Below, one piece after another: positions 63,707 through 64,000 of a stretch of DNA of 64,000 bases; position 1 is the first letter of the stretch; each line of letters opens with the position of its first letter. The position numbers and the translations under genes are program-made. The stretch lies in contig NZ_MRXX01000015.1 in NCBI RefSeq assembly GCF_016642265.1, forward strand, positions 88,616 through 152,615. Reading direction: 5' to 3'. The notes below the pieces were generated by a model. It ran no database searches, had not been told where the DNA came from, and was given only the letters and a program-made list of their open reading frames with translations. Source of the stretch: Streptococcus lactarius (lineage in GTDB: Bacteria > Bacillota > Bacilli > Lactobacillales > Streptococcaceae).

Positions 63707-64000
63707 CTCTTTGTCCTCACATATATAGACCTTATTTTACCATAAATCAGCAGAATTCTCTGAGATGAGGAATGAAGAGTAAAAACACCATGTTACAAAA
63801 TGATCCATTAAATCGGTACATGACAGAATTTAAGTATGATTAATTGGACACGCATTAGCATAAAAACTAAACAAGACTCTCGCAATTACTTCGAAAGTCT
63901 TGTCTTTTATTCTAAAACCATGCAATACGTAACAAGAGGCTGGGACAAAAGTCATAGCCTCTTAATTATTTTTGGATTGTCGAGCAAGACGCAGTGGTTG
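63707..64000. repeat. Intergenic region with terminator-like hairpins and a truncated dispersed repeat
   Basis: No gene in these 294 bases up to the edge. CAAGACT and AGTCTTG arms form a hairpin near 63890-63922 followed by CTTTTATT, probably a terminator for a gene outside. AAGAGGCTGGGACAAAAGTC then AGCCTCTT (63932-63964) forms a second hairpin of a type common in streptococcal intergenic DNA. The last 13 bases, GACGCAGTGGTTG, equal 5024-5036, so the same repeat family continues off the window. Confidence 0.6.

Noticed and set aside
63932-63964. Possible tRNA or small RNA gene at the right edge
   Set aside because: The hairpin is short and simple, with no cloverleaf or T-loop; it fits a common intergenic repeat.

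Overview
The window reads as a continuous stretch of a low-GC Gram-positive chromosome, most likely an oral Streptococcus of the mitis/sanguinis type. The evidence is gene content and local order: topA-dprA-rnhB-rbgA, rplJ-rplL behind an L10 leader, folA-(small ORF)-clpX-engB, thyA beside glcK, dapB-cca-ABC-F, fruRKA, rpsP-khpA and rimM-trmD, pyrR-pyrB, a CshA-type fibril adhesin with a YSIRK signal, an asd RNA, and a ComX-type box before dprA. I see no rRNA, tRNA, CRISPR array, prophage or insertion sequence. Species is inference and is not claimed. Nearly all genes lie on the minus strand; only the regulator-phosphatase-pepT cluster (47.7-50.5 kb) is on plus.

Layout: 0-6.5 kb holds topA (cut by the window edge), dprA, rnhB, rbgA, an ATP-cone protein, dapA, a block of hairpin repeats, asd and the asd RNA. 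6.5-12.5 kb holds a GNAT acetyltransferase, a heterodimeric ABC exporter and three paralogous small lipoproteins, each with its own promoter and terminator. 12.7-18.3 kb holds rplJ/rplL, a formate/nitrite-type channel, a GH73 cell-wall hydrolase with a WalR-like box, engB, clpX, a 56-residue membrane protein and folA. 18.4-26.0 kb is a 7.5-kb cshA gene interrupted by one in-frame TAA. 26.2-33.8 kb holds thyA, glcK, a DUF308 protein, an ABC-F protein, cca, dapB, a DegV protein and a DUF1149 protein. 33.9-41.8 kb holds two unrecognised membrane-anchored proteins, the fructose operon fruRKA with a cre-like site, and a SEC10/PgrA-type surface protein without a visible LPXTG motif. 41.9-47.4 kb holds trmD, rimM, a MazG-like protein, khpA, rpsP, a HAD nucleotidase, a YkgJ-type protein and lepA. 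50.5-55.1 kb is the pyrimidine operon. 55.2-63.7 kb holds small membrane proteins, hydrolases, an ABC transporter with a 46-residue leader protein, a NUDIX enzyme, a flavodoxin-fold oxidoreductase and uvrB.

The most unusual feature is in the pyrimidine operon. Behind an intact pyrR and pyrB, where carA and carB normally sit, are two intact reading frames that look like degenerate carbamoyl-phosphate synthetase subunits. The CarA-like protein has lost the glutaminase Cys and His. The CarB-like protein is about half normal length and has lost most recognisable ATP-grasp catalytic residues, yet the two frames overlap by ATGA and contain no stop codons. This looks like a retained pseudoenzyme pair rather than a simple pseudogene. 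The second notable point is the single nonsense codon inside the GEVED motif of cshA, which should release an unanchored N-terminal adhesin fragment.
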